The notes under the pieces: generated by a model
The model's input: only the letters and a program-made list of their open reading frames with translations
Database searches by the model: none
Told to the model about the DNA's origin: nothing
Source: Fodinibacter sp963707895
GTDB taxonomy: Bacteria > Actinomycetota > Actinomycetes > Actinomycetales > Dermatophilaceae
Length of the DNA: 64,000 nt
Assembly: GCA_963707895.1 (NCBI GenBank)
Contig: CAVPRS010000009.1
Coordinates: forward strand, 1 to 64,000
Direction of reading: 5' to 3'
Program-made: the position numbers and the translations under genes
Shown here: in pieces, positions 18,076 through 26,251 of the stretch
Numbering within the stretch: position 1 is the stretch's first letter
How the letters are laid out: every line of letters begins with the position of its first letter

Positions 18076-18482
18076 GGTCCGGCCCAGACCCGTTGTCCCA
18101 GAGCCGATCCCGCAGCCACGGCCAGCGTGCCGACGAGGAAGGTCGCCGCCACGTAGGCCAGGGCCACCTGGGGTCGGTCGGCCACGCCCAGGTGCACGAC
18201 GTCGACGGCCAGCGCGGAGAACGTCGTCCAGCCTCCGAGCACGCCGACGCCCACGAAGGGGCGGGCCAGCCGGTGCGCCCCGGGCCGGCCGACGAGGTAG
18301 GCGACCAGCAGCCCCATCGCGAAGGCCCCGGTGAGGTTGACCGTGAGGGTCGCCCACGGGAAGCCGGCGGGTGCGTGCGGAAGGGCGGTGCCCACCGCAT
18401 ACCGGCCGAGCGAGCCGATCACCCCGCCGAGCGCCACCGTCGCCAGGACCGCGAGATCCACGCGGGTGCGCGCGTCGGGCAC
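18072..18482 (-). CDS. crcB: Fluoride channel FluC/CrcB, first subunit
   Basis: A 136-residue Fluc protein: LATVALGGVIGSLGRYAVGTAL, WATLTVNLTGAFAMGLLVAYLVG and GVGVLGGWTTFSALAVDVVHL carry the conserved GxxxR, Asn and TTFS motifs. It starts at a GTG two bases after the aminotransferase stop and overlaps the second crcB gene by 4 bases, so all three genes look like one transcript. Being different in sequence, the two subunits probably form an obligate heterodimer. I saw no crcB fluoride riboswitch, as would be expected for an internal operon position. Confidence 0.9.
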   Translation of the reverse strand: MPDARTRVDLAVLATVALGGVIGSLGRYAVGTALPHAPAGFPWATLTVNLTGAFAMGLLVAYLVGRPGAHRLARPFVGVGVLGGWTTFSALAVDVVHLGVADRPQVALAYVAATFLVGTLAVAAGSALGQRVWAGP

Positions 18483-18484
18483 GC

Positions 18485-19702
18485 TCAGGCCCGCAGCGTC
18501 TCGAGGAAGTCGGCGATCCGGCCGATGGCCTCCGTGAGCACCTCGACGTCGGGCAGCGTGACGAGCCGGAAGTGGTCGGGCTCGAACCAGTTGAAGCCGG
18601 TCCCGTGCGTCACGAGGATCTTCTTGGCGCGCAGCAGGTCGATGACGAACGCCTCGTCGCTCTCGATCGGGTAGACCTCGGGATCGAGCCGCGGGAAGCA
18701 GTAGAGGGCACCGCGGGGCTCCACGCACGAGACGCCGGGGATGTCGTTGAGCAGCTTGGCCGCCAGCTTGCTCTGCTCGTGGAAGCGGCCGCCGGGCACG
18801 ATGAGCTCGTTCACCGACTGGTAGCCGCCCAGCGCGGTCTGGATGGCGTGCTGGGCGGGCACGTTGGCGCACATCCGCATGTTCGACAGCAGGGTCAGGC
18901 CCTCGAGGAAGTCCTCGGCCAGGTGGCGCGGACCGGACACCATGACCCAGCCGGCCCGGTAGCCGCACACCCGGTAGGCCTTGGACAGCCCGCTGAAGGT
19001 CAGGCAGAGCACGTCGTCGCCGGCGAAGGTCGCTGCGTGGTGGTGCACGGCGTCGTCGAAGATGATCTTCTCGTAGATCTCGTCGGCCATGACCACGAGC
19101 TGGTGCCGACGGGCGATGTCGACCAGGGCCCGTACCGTCTCGGGCGAGTAGACGGCACCGGTCGGGTTGTTGGGGTTGATGATCACCAGGGCGTGGGTGT
19201 TGTCGGTGATCTTGGCCTCGACGTCGGCGAGGTCGGGGTTCCAGCCGTTGCTCTCGTCGCACCGGTAGTGCACCGGGGTGCCGCCCGAGAGCGACACCGC
19301 TCCGGTCCACAGGGGGTAGTCGGGCGCCGGTACGAGCACCTCGTTGCCGTCGTCGACGAAGGCCTGCAGCACCATCGTGATCAGCTCGGAGACGCCGTTG
19401 CCGATGTAGACGTCGTCGACGCCGGTGTCGGTGAGCCCGTGCGACTGGTAGTACTGCGCGACCGCGGTGCGGGCCGAGTAGATGCCGCGGGAGTCGGCGT
19501 AGCCCTGGCTGTCGGGCAGGTTGTGGATCATGTCGGCGACGATCGCCTCGGGAGCCTCGAACCCGAACGGCGCGGTGTTGCCGATGTTGAGCTTGAGGAT
19601 CTTGTGACCCTCGGCCTCGAGCCGTTGGGCCTCGACCAGGATCGGGCCGCGCACGTCGTAGCGCACGTGCTGGAGCTTCTTGCTCTGGACGATCCGACGC
19701 AT
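18485..19702 (-). CDS. PLP-dependent aminotransferase, alanine-synthesising (AlaA-like)
   Basis: A 405-residue class I/II aminotransferase, the same length as E. coli AlaA. The start MRRIVQSKKLQHVRYDVRGPILVEAQRLEAEGHKILKLNIGNTAPFGFEAPE is typical of the AlaA group. PLP-site features: NPNNPTGAVYS, ADEIYEKIIFDD and the Schiff-base Lys in FSGLSKAYRVCGYRAGW. It probably makes alanine from pyruvate and glutamate. Two fluoride-channel genes follow within a few bases; the functional link is unclear, and such housekeeping/resistance joins are often incidental. Confidence 0.9.
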   Translation of the reverse strand: MRRIVQSKKLQHVRYDVRGPILVEAQRLEAEGHKILKLNIGNTAPFGFEAPEAIVADMIHNLPDSQGYADSRGIYSARTAVAQYYQSHGLTDTGVDDVYIGNGVSELITMVLQAFVDDGNEVLVPAPDYPLWTGAVSLSGGTPVHYRCDESNGWNPDLADVEAKITDNTHALVIINPNNPTGAVYSPETVRALVDIARRHQLVVMADEIYEKIIFDDAVHHHAATFAGDDVLCLTFSGLSKAYRVCGYRAGWVMVSGPRHLAEDFLEGLTLLSNMRMCANVPAQHAIQTALGGYQSVNELIVPGGRFHEQSKLAAKLLNDIPGVSCVEPRGALYCFPRLDPEVYPIESDEAFVIDLLRAKKILVTHGTGFNWFEPDHFRLVTLPDVEVLTEAIGRIADFLETLRA

Positions 19703-19804
19703 GCGACCAGTCTGGCAGCCGGACGGCGAGGGCGGCGGGTGCGTCCGTGGTGACGCGCCGCAGCTACCCGGTGGTCCGGCGCGGTCGGGCGTGGTCAGTC
19801 GTGG

Positions 19805-20093
19805 TCAGGCGCCGTCGAGCCCGCTGATCAGCAGGAAGAACAGCACCACGCCGACGACGGACGCGCGCCAGCCCGAGGAGCGCACCCGCCACGATGCCGC
19901 GTCGGCGTGAGGCCTCCGCGCCGCCGAGGGTGGGCACGGCACGGCCGAGGAGCCCCCCGACCACGGCCATGAGCACCAGGGCCACGGGCAGGATCCAGTT
20001 CTCGGCGCCGTCGCCGTCGAGGAAGGTCGCCACGAGGGGGAGGCTGAACACCCCGAGCACGAGGAGCACCACCAGGGCGACGATCCGTCTCAT
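19805..20093 (-). CDS. Small membrane protein, one frameshift
   Basis: Start MRRIVALVVLLVLGVFSLPLVATFLDGDGAENWILPVALVLMAVVGGLLGRAVPTLGG, then one shift near 19880 (an extra C: GGG-C-TGG) into WRASVVGVVLFFLLISGLDGA and a stop. The corrected protein has about 95 residues and three membrane segments. The ATG is 9 bases after the stop of the flavoprotein gene, so it is probably co-transcribed with it. Function unknown. Confidence 0.6.
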
Positions 20094-20102
20094 CGGTGAC
20101 CC

Positions 20103-21246
20103 TCACCGCAGCATCTCGGCCACCGCGAGCGTCGCCGATGACGGGCAGCCCTTGGTGAAGCCGTAGAACGGTCCGAAGTCGCGCGTCGACGCGAACCCGG
20201 TGATGAACAGCCCCGGCACCGAGGTCTCGAAACCCTCGCTGAGCTGGGGGAACCCGTCGGTGACGGCCAGGGAGTCGAGGAGCGGCTCGAGGTAGGCGAC
20301 CCGTCCGATGTCGGCGCGGTAGCCGGACGCGAAGACCACGAAGTCGGCCGTGAGGCGTGAGCCGTCGGTGAGGCCGAGCACGGTGGCGTCGTCGCGGTCC
20401 TGCGACCTCGACCACCTCGCACGAGGCGTGCACCGTGACGACCTCGGCCTTGAGCCGCGGCGTCAGCCAGGGCTCGAGGGTCAGCCGGCCGACCTGCCAG
20501 AACTCCAGGGCGATCGCGCGCTGCTCGTCGGCGGACAGCGAGCGCCACCAGCCGCGGTGGGCGAGTGTCTGCTCGACGTAGGGGTTCACGAACTGCCAGC
20601 TCACCCGCTCGAAGGCCGGGGTCGGGTGCCGGTGCACGACGTCGACCGAGGCCGCACCGTGGTCGCAGAGCAGGGCAGCCCACTCGTAGGCGCTCTGCCG
20701 GCCCCCGACCACCACCACACGCGCCCCGGCGAGGGCGTCGAAGTCGACCAGGTCGACTGTGTGCGCCCGCCGGTGCTCGGGCACCCCCTCGTGCCAGGCC
20801 GGGAGGGCGACGAAGTGCCGGATGCCCGGTGCCGCCAGGACCTTCTCGGCAGAGATCGTCGTGCCGTCGTCGAGGGTGGCGGTGAAGCCCCTGTCGGCCG
20901 ACCCGTCGGTCTCGAGGGTGTCGACGAGGCGCTGGTCGACGTCGAACCCCTTCTGCTCGCGGAACCAGTCGGTGTGGTCGAGGAACACCCCGATCGGCAC
21001 GGGGTCGTGGTCGCGGGGATCGAGCCCCTTCTCCTCGAAGTACGCCTCGAAGGTGTGCTCGCCCGCGGCGTCGAGGTGCCAGTCGGGACCGGACCGCAGG
21101 AACATGTCGGCCGGCATCTGCTCGCGCCAGAAGCTCATCGGCACGCCCACGACCTTCGTGTCGATGCCGTTGTCCCGGGCCCACGAGGCAGCGGAGTAGG
21201 CGTACGGGCCCGCGCCGATGACCAACAGGTCCGTGCGTTCCCCCAT
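20103..21246 (-). CDS. Flavin-dependent monooxygenase/oxidoreductase, one frameshift
   Basis: N-terminal FAD fold MGERTDLLVIGAGPYAYSAASWA, NAD(P)-type fold ARVVVVGGRQSAYEWAALL, and a C-terminal DFVVFASGYRADIGRVAYL mark a flavin monooxygenase-like protein (L-ornithine/lysine N-hydroxylase or FMO relative). A shift near 20400 is explained by one extra G (GTC-G-CAG), giving VQDRDDATVLGLTDGS and about 380 residues in all. The end GLFITGFASTRDFGPFYGFTKGCPSSATLAVAEML fits the family. ATG at 21246 has a GGAG ribosome site. Substrate not predictable. Confidence 0.8.
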
Positions 21247-21361
21247 GAGCGCTCCCGTGGTCGTGGATTCGAGCGATCGTCCCGCGCGGCGCGTTGGCGC
21301 GCAAGGGGGTTCGGGTCGGCTCCGCGCCGGCGGCGGTCCGGCATCCGGCAGACTGCCGGTC

Positions 21362-21700
21362 GTGGACGACGTCGTCGTGGAGCGGGTGCTCCGAGCCGTG
21401 GAGCAGGTGCCGCGCGGGCGCGTGGTGTCGTACGGCGACATCGGGGCGCTGGTGGGCGTCGGGCCCCGGCTGGTGGGCCGGATCATGAGCACCTACGGCT
21501 CGAACGTCACGTGGTGGCGGGTCACCAGCTCCTACGGCGACCTCCCGGTGCAGCTCATGGACGAGGTGCGCGAGCGGTGGGCGTCCGAGGGGATCCTGCT
21601 CAAGCCCAACGGCCGCGGATGCCGGATCGCCGAGTACCGCGCCGACCTCGCCGCGCTCTCGTCGGACTACGAACGGGCCACGGCCGACCTTCCCGGGTGA
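21362..21700 (+). CDS. MGMT-family alkyltransferase-like protein (ATL)
   Basis: A 112-residue protein homologous to the DNA-binding domain of O6-alkylguanine DNA alkyltransferase: VDDVVVERVLRAVEQVPRGRVVSYGDIGALVGVGPRLVGRIMS contains the YGDIA-type helix and the recognition helix. The active-site PCHRV is absent; the equivalent stretch is WWRVTSSYGDLP, so it cannot accept alkyl groups itself. ATL proteins bind alkylated bases and hand them to nucleotide-excision repair. The GTG at 21362 is chosen because it starts at the conserved domain; a longer frame upstream is low-complexity. Confidence 0.82.
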   Translation: MDDVVVERVLRAVEQVPRGRVVSYGDIGALVGVGPRLVGRIMSTYGSNVTWWRVTSSYGDLPVQLMDEVRERWASEGILLKPNGRGCRIAEYRADLAALSSDYERATADLPG

Positions 21701-21709
21701 GACTGGGGC

Positions 21710-22978
21710 ATGAGGTCCCGACCCACCGCCACCTCGGTCGCCGCGCTGGCGCTGCTCGCCGGTCTGGCGCTCGGGGGCTGCTCGGGCGACGACTCGGTCG
21801 GTGAGGTGCCCCCGCCGGCGAGCACGCCGTCATCCGGCAGTGGCACGCCGTCGGACACGTCGGAACCCTCGCCGAGCCCGGCGCCACGCGACACCGCCGT
21901 GCCGCGGCTGGCCGTCGAGGTGGTGGCCGACGGGTTCGAGCACGGCTGGGACATCGGGTTCCTGCCCGACGGCAAGGCCCTGGTGACCGAGCGCCCCGGT
22001 CGGATCTCCCTGGTGTCCGGGCTGCGCGAGGGGGCCAGGCGGACGACGGTGCGGGCCGACCTCGACGACCTGTTCGTGGCGAGCGAGGGCGGCCTGATGG
22101 GGATGGTGGTGCACCCCGACTTCGTGACGTCGCGCGAGTTCACGACCTGCCAGACCCACCAGGAGGACGGCGCGGCGAAGGACATCCGGCTCGTGACCTG
22201 GCGCCTGTCCGTTGACGAGCAGTCGGCGGAGCGGGTGAAGACCCTGCTCAGTGGGCTGCCGATCTCGTCGGGCCGCCACTCGGGGTGCCGGCCCGAGATC
22301 GGTGCCGACGGTGCGCTGCTCGTGGGCACGGGCGACACGGCACAGGGCAACATCCCGCAGGACCGCACCATCCTGGGCGGCAAGGTGCTGCGGCTCGACC
22401 TCGAGACCGGGCAACCGTTGCCGGACAACCCGTTTGCGTCGTCGTCGAACCGGCGGGAGCGCTACGTGCTCAGCTACGGGCACCGCAACGTGCAGGGGGT
22501 GGCGGTGCAGCCGGGCACCGGGGTGGTCTACACCGCCGAGCACGGCCCGACGTTCAACGACGAGGTCAACCGGATCCGGCCCGGGGCGAACTACGGGTGG
22601 GACCCGTCGCAGGGCGGCACCGTCGGAGGCTACGACGAGAGCGTGCCGATGACCGACCGGAAGCGCTTCCCCGACGCCGTGCCGGCGATCTGGCAGTCCG
22701 GGTCGACGACGCAGGCGGTGTGCGCGGCGGAGTTCCTCGAGGGCTCGCAGTGGGCGGGGCTCGAGGGGGCGCTGGTCATCACGGCGTTGAAGGGGGCGAA
22801 GCTGCTGCTGCTGACCCTGAAGGAGGACGGAACCCTGGCGAAGGTGTCGATCCCGAAGGAGACCAACGGCCCGTACGGGCGGCTGCGGGCGGCCCGGATG
22901 GGGCCCGACGGTGCGCTCTACGTGACGACGACCAACGGCGAGGACGACAAGCTGCTGCGGATCTCCCCCCGCCCCTGA
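21710..22978 (+). CDS. PQQ-type sugar dehydrogenase (GdhB-like) lipoprotein
   Basis: A 422-residue lipoprotein: signal with lipobox LALGGC (Cys about 24), a Ser/Pro/Thr linker, then a beta-propeller of the soluble glucose/sorbosone dehydrogenase family. Typical blocks are GFEHGWDIGFLPDGKALVTERPGRI, GGLMGMVVHPDF, GRHSGCRPEIGADGALLVGTGDT, YVLSYGHRNVQGVAVQP, and AEHGPTFNDEVNRIRPGANYGWD. The conserved His of the propeller (GRHSG) is present. Likely oxidises aldoses at the outer face of the membrane, if PQQ is available; no PQQ genes lie nearby. It begins 9 bases after the ATL gene. Confidence 0.87.
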   Translation: MRSRPTATSVAALALLAGLALGGCSGDDSVGEVPPPASTPSSGSGTPSDTSEPSPSPAPRDTAVPRLAVEVVADGFEHGWDIGFLPDGKALVTERPGRISLVSGLREGARRTTVRADLDDLFVASEGGLMGMVVHPDFVTSREFTTCQTHQEDGAAKDIRLVTWRLSVDEQSAERVKTLLSGLPISSGRHSGCRPEIGADGALLVGTGDTAQGNIPQDRTILGGKVLRLDLETGQPLPDNPFASSSNRRERYVLSYGHRNVQGVAVQPGTGVVYTAEHGPTFNDEVNRIRPGANYGWDPSQGGTVGGYDESVPMTDRKRFPDAVPAIWQSGSTTQAVCAAEFLEGSQWAGLEGALVITALKGAKLLLLTLKEDGTLAKVSIPKETNGPYGRLRAARMGPDGALYVTTTNGEDDKLLRISPRP

Positions 22979-23003
22979 TTGCAGCCCGATCCCCCGACGC
23001 GCT

Positions 23004-23067
23004 GGTCGAGGGGTCGAGACATGCCCGGGATCCGGCAACGTGCCGGGCATGTCGTGACCCCTCGACC
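23004..23067. repeat. 64-bp palindromic element, family B copy 1
   Basis: Arms of 25 bases (GGTCGAGGGGTC...GACATGCCCGG and its complement, with two central mismatches) around a 14-base loop. A second member lies at 24128, on the other side of the AbiEi-like gene. It follows the sugar dehydrogenase stop by 25 bases and may also act as a terminator. Confidence 0.8.
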
Positions 23068-23131
23068 GGGCATCGGGCGTACCTGTGGATGACGGACGTA
23101 GCCGCCCGCCGGGATCGGGCAGGCTGCGGCG

Positions 23132-24116
23132 ATGGGGGAGGTGCTGCTGCCGTCGGCCTTGACCGACGGGCCGTTCACGGTGCGCGAGGCGCGTGCCGCC
23201 GGCCTGCGCACCCACCAGCTGCGGACGGCCCCCGTCCACACCCCGACCTGGGGGGTGCGATGCCTCGAGGAACCGGATGGCCTTCCCGCGCGGGCAGCCG
23301 CGTTCGCCCGAGGTCTCCCCGCCGACATCGCCTACTCACACGTGACGGCGGCTCGTCTGTGGCAGCTCGCCACTCCCGTCGCACCTCGAGACGGAGGCCG
23401 CCGACCTCGACGTGATCCGCCCCTCCTCGAAGGAGCGCATCCGGCGCCGGGGGTGCCGCGGCCATCGGGGCCTCGAACGCCGCGAGCTGGTCGTGCTCGC
23501 CGGGCTGAGGGTCGTGGGGCTCGCCGACACCTGGGTCGACCTCGGTGAGGTGGTGCCACACCCACTCGGGGTCGACGACCTTGTGGTGGCGGGTGATGCC
23601 GCAGCGCGCAGGCTCGACATGCGGGTGCTGGCCGAGGCCACCGGTTCAGCGTGGGGCACCGGGCCTTCATCCGGATCGGGAGTTGCCCTGCTCACGGCCG
23701 CTCTGGACGCGCGCGTCAGCCCGCGGGGCAAGGCCCGGCTCGTGCAGGCCCTGCCGCTCGTCCGCGCGGGATCCCGATCTCCGATGGAGACGCGGTCCAG
23801 GTTGATGTTCGTACGGGCCGGCTTCCCGGAGCCCGAGGTCAACGCCGTCGTGCGTGACGCACACGGCGGGTGGCTGCTCGAGGGTGACCTCGTCTGGCGC
23901 AAGCAGCGTGTGGTCGGGGAGTACCAGGGGTCCGACCACGCCTCGATCAGGCGTCGAAGTGCCGACTCCTCGCGGGTGACCGGTGCCGAGGCCGAGGGTT
24001 ACCGCGTGCTCGAGATCTACGCCGAGGACGTCTACGGGGGAGCGCGGCGCCGGGCTTGCCTGACTCGCTTCGCCCGTGCGTTGTCCATCAACCCGACCGA
24101 CCTCGACATCCGGTGA
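23132..24116 (+). CDS. AbiEi-like N-terminal domain with DUF559-type nuclease-like C-terminus, one frameshift
   Basis: MGEVLLPSALTDGPFTVREARAAGLRTHQLRTAPVHTPTWGVRCLEE is the winged-helix-like start of the AbiEi antitoxin-type family. After one shift near 23390 (extra G: GTC-G-CAC) the frame continues HLETEAADLDVIRPSSKERIRRRG and ends with a PD-(D/E)XK-like region, EVNAVVRDAHGGWLLEGDLVWRKQRVVGEYQGSDH (Glu/Asp plus EYxG). About 327 residues after correction. Such proteins are very common and multi-copy in actinobacteria; role unknown, and no partner toxin gene is adjacent. The whole gene is bracketed by two copies of the same palindrome, which suggests a mobile or duplicated unit. Confidence 0.72.
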
Positions 24117-24127
24117 GCTCGGCGGCA

Positions 24128-24186
24128 CGAGGGTCGAGACATGCCCGGGACCGGGCCGATGCCTCGGGCATGTCTTGACCCCTCGA
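24128..24186. repeat. 59-bp palindromic element, family B copy 2
   Basis: CGAGGGTCGAGACATGCCCG pairs with CGGGCATGTC..GACCCCTCG, sharing its arms with the element at 23004. It starts 11 bases after the AbiEi-like stop, between convergent genes. A smaller GGTCGAGGG hairpin remnant follows at about 24198. Confidence 0.78.
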
Positions 24187-24233
24187 CTCGGTGGCCGGGT
24201 CGAGGGGGCGCTCAGGGGTCTCGACCGTGTTTG

Positions 24234-24794
24234 TCAGGTGGTCTCGACGATGGTGGTGACGACGTCGGTCACGGAGGGGCGGCGCGGCGTCGACGAGAAC
24301 CCGAACCGGCACGCGGGCTCCACCGGCGCGAGCTCACCGAGCGCGATGCCGTCGAGCGACCCCGCGAGGCCGGTCACCGAGCGCAGGTCGGTCGCTCCGT
24401 AGTACTCGCGCCGCCCGGCCCGGGCCATCCCACGGGTGCGCACCCCGCGCATCGCCACCCTCGCCACCGGGTCGGCCAGGGACGCGAACCCCGGGCTCTG
24501 CGCGACGAACGTCGGGACGAGCCGCAGGAGGTGACCCACCGGCATCCGGCCGCCGATGTCGAGGCGCAGCGACAGCGACGGAGAGGTCACGAGCCACCGC
24601 GATCCCGAGGCCCCGCCGACCGCCACCGAGAACGGCTCGACCCGGGTCTCGTCGAACACGTAGGTGGTTGCGACCAGGTCGCGCACCTGCTCGCTGGGTG
24701 CCAGCAGGATCCGGTGGCCGTCGCGGCGCTCGACCATGGCGTCGGCGAACGGCCCGAACGGGCTCTCGTGCCACCAGCCGACCACCACCCGCAC
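24234..24794 (-). CDS. Conserved hypothetical protein
   Basis: About 186 residues beginning VRVVVGWWHESPFGPFADAMVERRDGHRILLAPSEQVRDLVATTYVFDE, then beta-strand-rich segments (VEPFSVAVGG, RWLVTSPSLSLRLDIGGRMPVGHLLRLVP) and REYYGATDLRSVTGLAGSLDGIALGELAPV near the end. It looks like a small all-beta/alpha cytoplasmic protein of a family seen in related actinobacteria; no motif tells its function. The GTG at 24794 begins the conserved part; a GTG at 24851 would add 19 weakly coding residues. It is divergent from the MFS gene. Confidence 0.65.
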   Translation of the reverse strand: MRVVVGWWHESPFGPFADAMVERRDGHRILLAPSEQVRDLVATTYVFDETRVEPFSVAVGGASGSRWLVTSPSLSLRLDIGGRMPVGHLLRLVPTFVAQSPGFASLADPVARVAMRGVRTRGMARAGRREYYGATDLRSVTGLAGSLDGIALGELAPVEPACRFGFSSTPRRPSVTDVVTTIVETT

Positions 24795-24880
24795 CCCGCT
24801 GGTGGAGCCGACCCCCGCGATCCGCCCCCGAAACCTCTGGCGCCCTCCCACTGGCCCATCATCCCCACTAGGGTCCGGGC

Positions 24881-26251
24881 ATGGCAGCAGAGCCCACCTC
24901 CGGAGGCTCGTCCGGTCGAACCTTCGGCAACGATGCCGCCCCCGCCGGCCCGCTGACCCCGGCCGCCCGCCGCGGCTACGGCCTCGGCTCGGTGGCGACC
25001 GGCTCGTTCGGCACGGTCCCGGGGCTCCTCCTCCTGCCCTACCTCACCGACCGTCTCGGGGTGGCTGCGGGCGTCGCGGGCCTGGTGGTCTTCCTCCCCA
25101 AGGCGTGGGACGTCATCCTCAACCCGGTGGCGGGACGGATCAGCGACCGCTCCACCAACCCCGCCGGTCGGCGCCGGCCGTTCCTCATCCGCTCGGGAAC
25201 GCTCCTCTCACTCGCCTTCGTGCTGCTCTTCACCGGCCCGACGTCCCCTACCGGCCTCGCCGCGACCTGGGTCGTCGTGCTCTTCCTCGCGTGTGCCACG
25301 GCCTATGCGTTCTTCCAGGTGCCCTACGTCGCCATGCCGGCCGAGATGACCGACGACTACGACGAGCGCACCCGGCTGATGACCTGGCGGGTGGCGATCC
25401 TCGCCCTCACGATCCTCATCAGCGGTGGCCTGTCACCCGTCATCCGCAACGCGCTCGGTCCCGAGTGGGGCTACCGCGGCGTCGGCCTGTTCGTCGGGAC
25501 GCTCATCCTGATCGGCACGGTGGGCGCCTGGTGGGGGACCCGCAACACCCACATGTCGGATGCCGCCACGGCCGGCGGCAGCCTGCGCGACCAGCTCAAG
25601 GTGGTTGCGGCCTCGCGCGAGTTCCGCACTCTCCTCACGGTGTTCGTGCTCCAGGCCCTGGCAACGGGCGCGATGCTCGCCGGGGTCGACTACGTCGCCA
25701 GGGTGCTGCTCGGCAGCTCGGGCGCCTCCACCACCCTGTTCGTCTGCTTCGTCGCGCCCGCCCTGCTCGTCACGCCGCTCTGGCAGCGGGTCGGGGAGGC
25801 GCGGGGGAAGCGCACCGGCTACATCTGGGGGTCGGTGCTGCTGGGCGGCGGCGCGCTCGCCACCCTGCTCACCGTGCAGGTCGGGGTCGCTGCCACCGCG
25901 GCCAGCGTCGCCGTGGTCGGAGTCGGCTACGCCGCCTGCCAGATGTTCCCGCTCGCGATGCTGCCCGACGTCGCCGCCGCCGACACCGCGCGCACCGGCG
26001 AGAGCCGCGCCGGCACCTACACCGGCGTGTGGACGGCGGGGGAGACCCTCGGCCTCGCGACCGGCCCGTTCCTGTACGCCGGGGTGCTCACCCTGGGCGG
26101 CTACGTCTCGTCGACGGATGCGGCCGCCGTGCAGCCCGACTCGGCCCACACCGCGATCACGCTCGGCTTCACCATCATCCCGGCCGCGCTCATCGCGGCC
26201 TCAGTGCTCGTGCTGCGTACCTACCGGCTCGACGAGGAGATGCACCGATGA
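24881..26251 (+). CDS. MFS transporter, GPH (sugar/cation symporter) type
   Basis: A 456-residue membrane protein with about 12 helices. The early motif LTDRLGVAAGVAGLVVFLPKAWDVILNPVAGRISDRSTNPAGRRRPFL is the glycoside-pentoside-hexuronide signature (KxxDxxxxPxxGxxxDR). AMPAEMTDDYDERTRLMTWR continues it. Family members import sugars or lysolipids with Na+ or H+. The next gene starts within its stop (ATGA), so transporter and PLP enzyme form an operon, suggesting that the enzyme acts on the imported compound or its product. Confidence 0.88.
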   Translation: MAAEPTSGGSSGRTFGNDAAPAGPLTPAARRGYGLGSVATGSFGTVPGLLLLPYLTDRLGVAAGVAGLVVFLPKAWDVILNPVAGRISDRSTNPAGRRRPFLIRSGTLLSLAFVLLFTGPTSPTGLAATWVVVLFLACATAYAFFQVPYVAMPAEMTDDYDERTRLMTWRVAILALTILISGGLSPVIRNALGPEWGYRGVGLFVGTLILIGTVGAWWGTRNTHMSDAATAGGSLRDQLKVVAASREFRTLLTVFVLQALATGAMLAGVDYVARVLLGSSGASTTLFVCFVAPALLVTPLWQRVGEARGKRTGYIWGSVLLGGGALATLLTVQVGVAATAASVAVVGVGYAACQMFPLAMLPDVAAADTARTGESRAGTYTGVWTAGETLGLATGPFLYAGVLTLGGYVSSTDAAAVQPDSAHTAITLGFTIIPAALIAASVLVLRTYRLDEEMHR

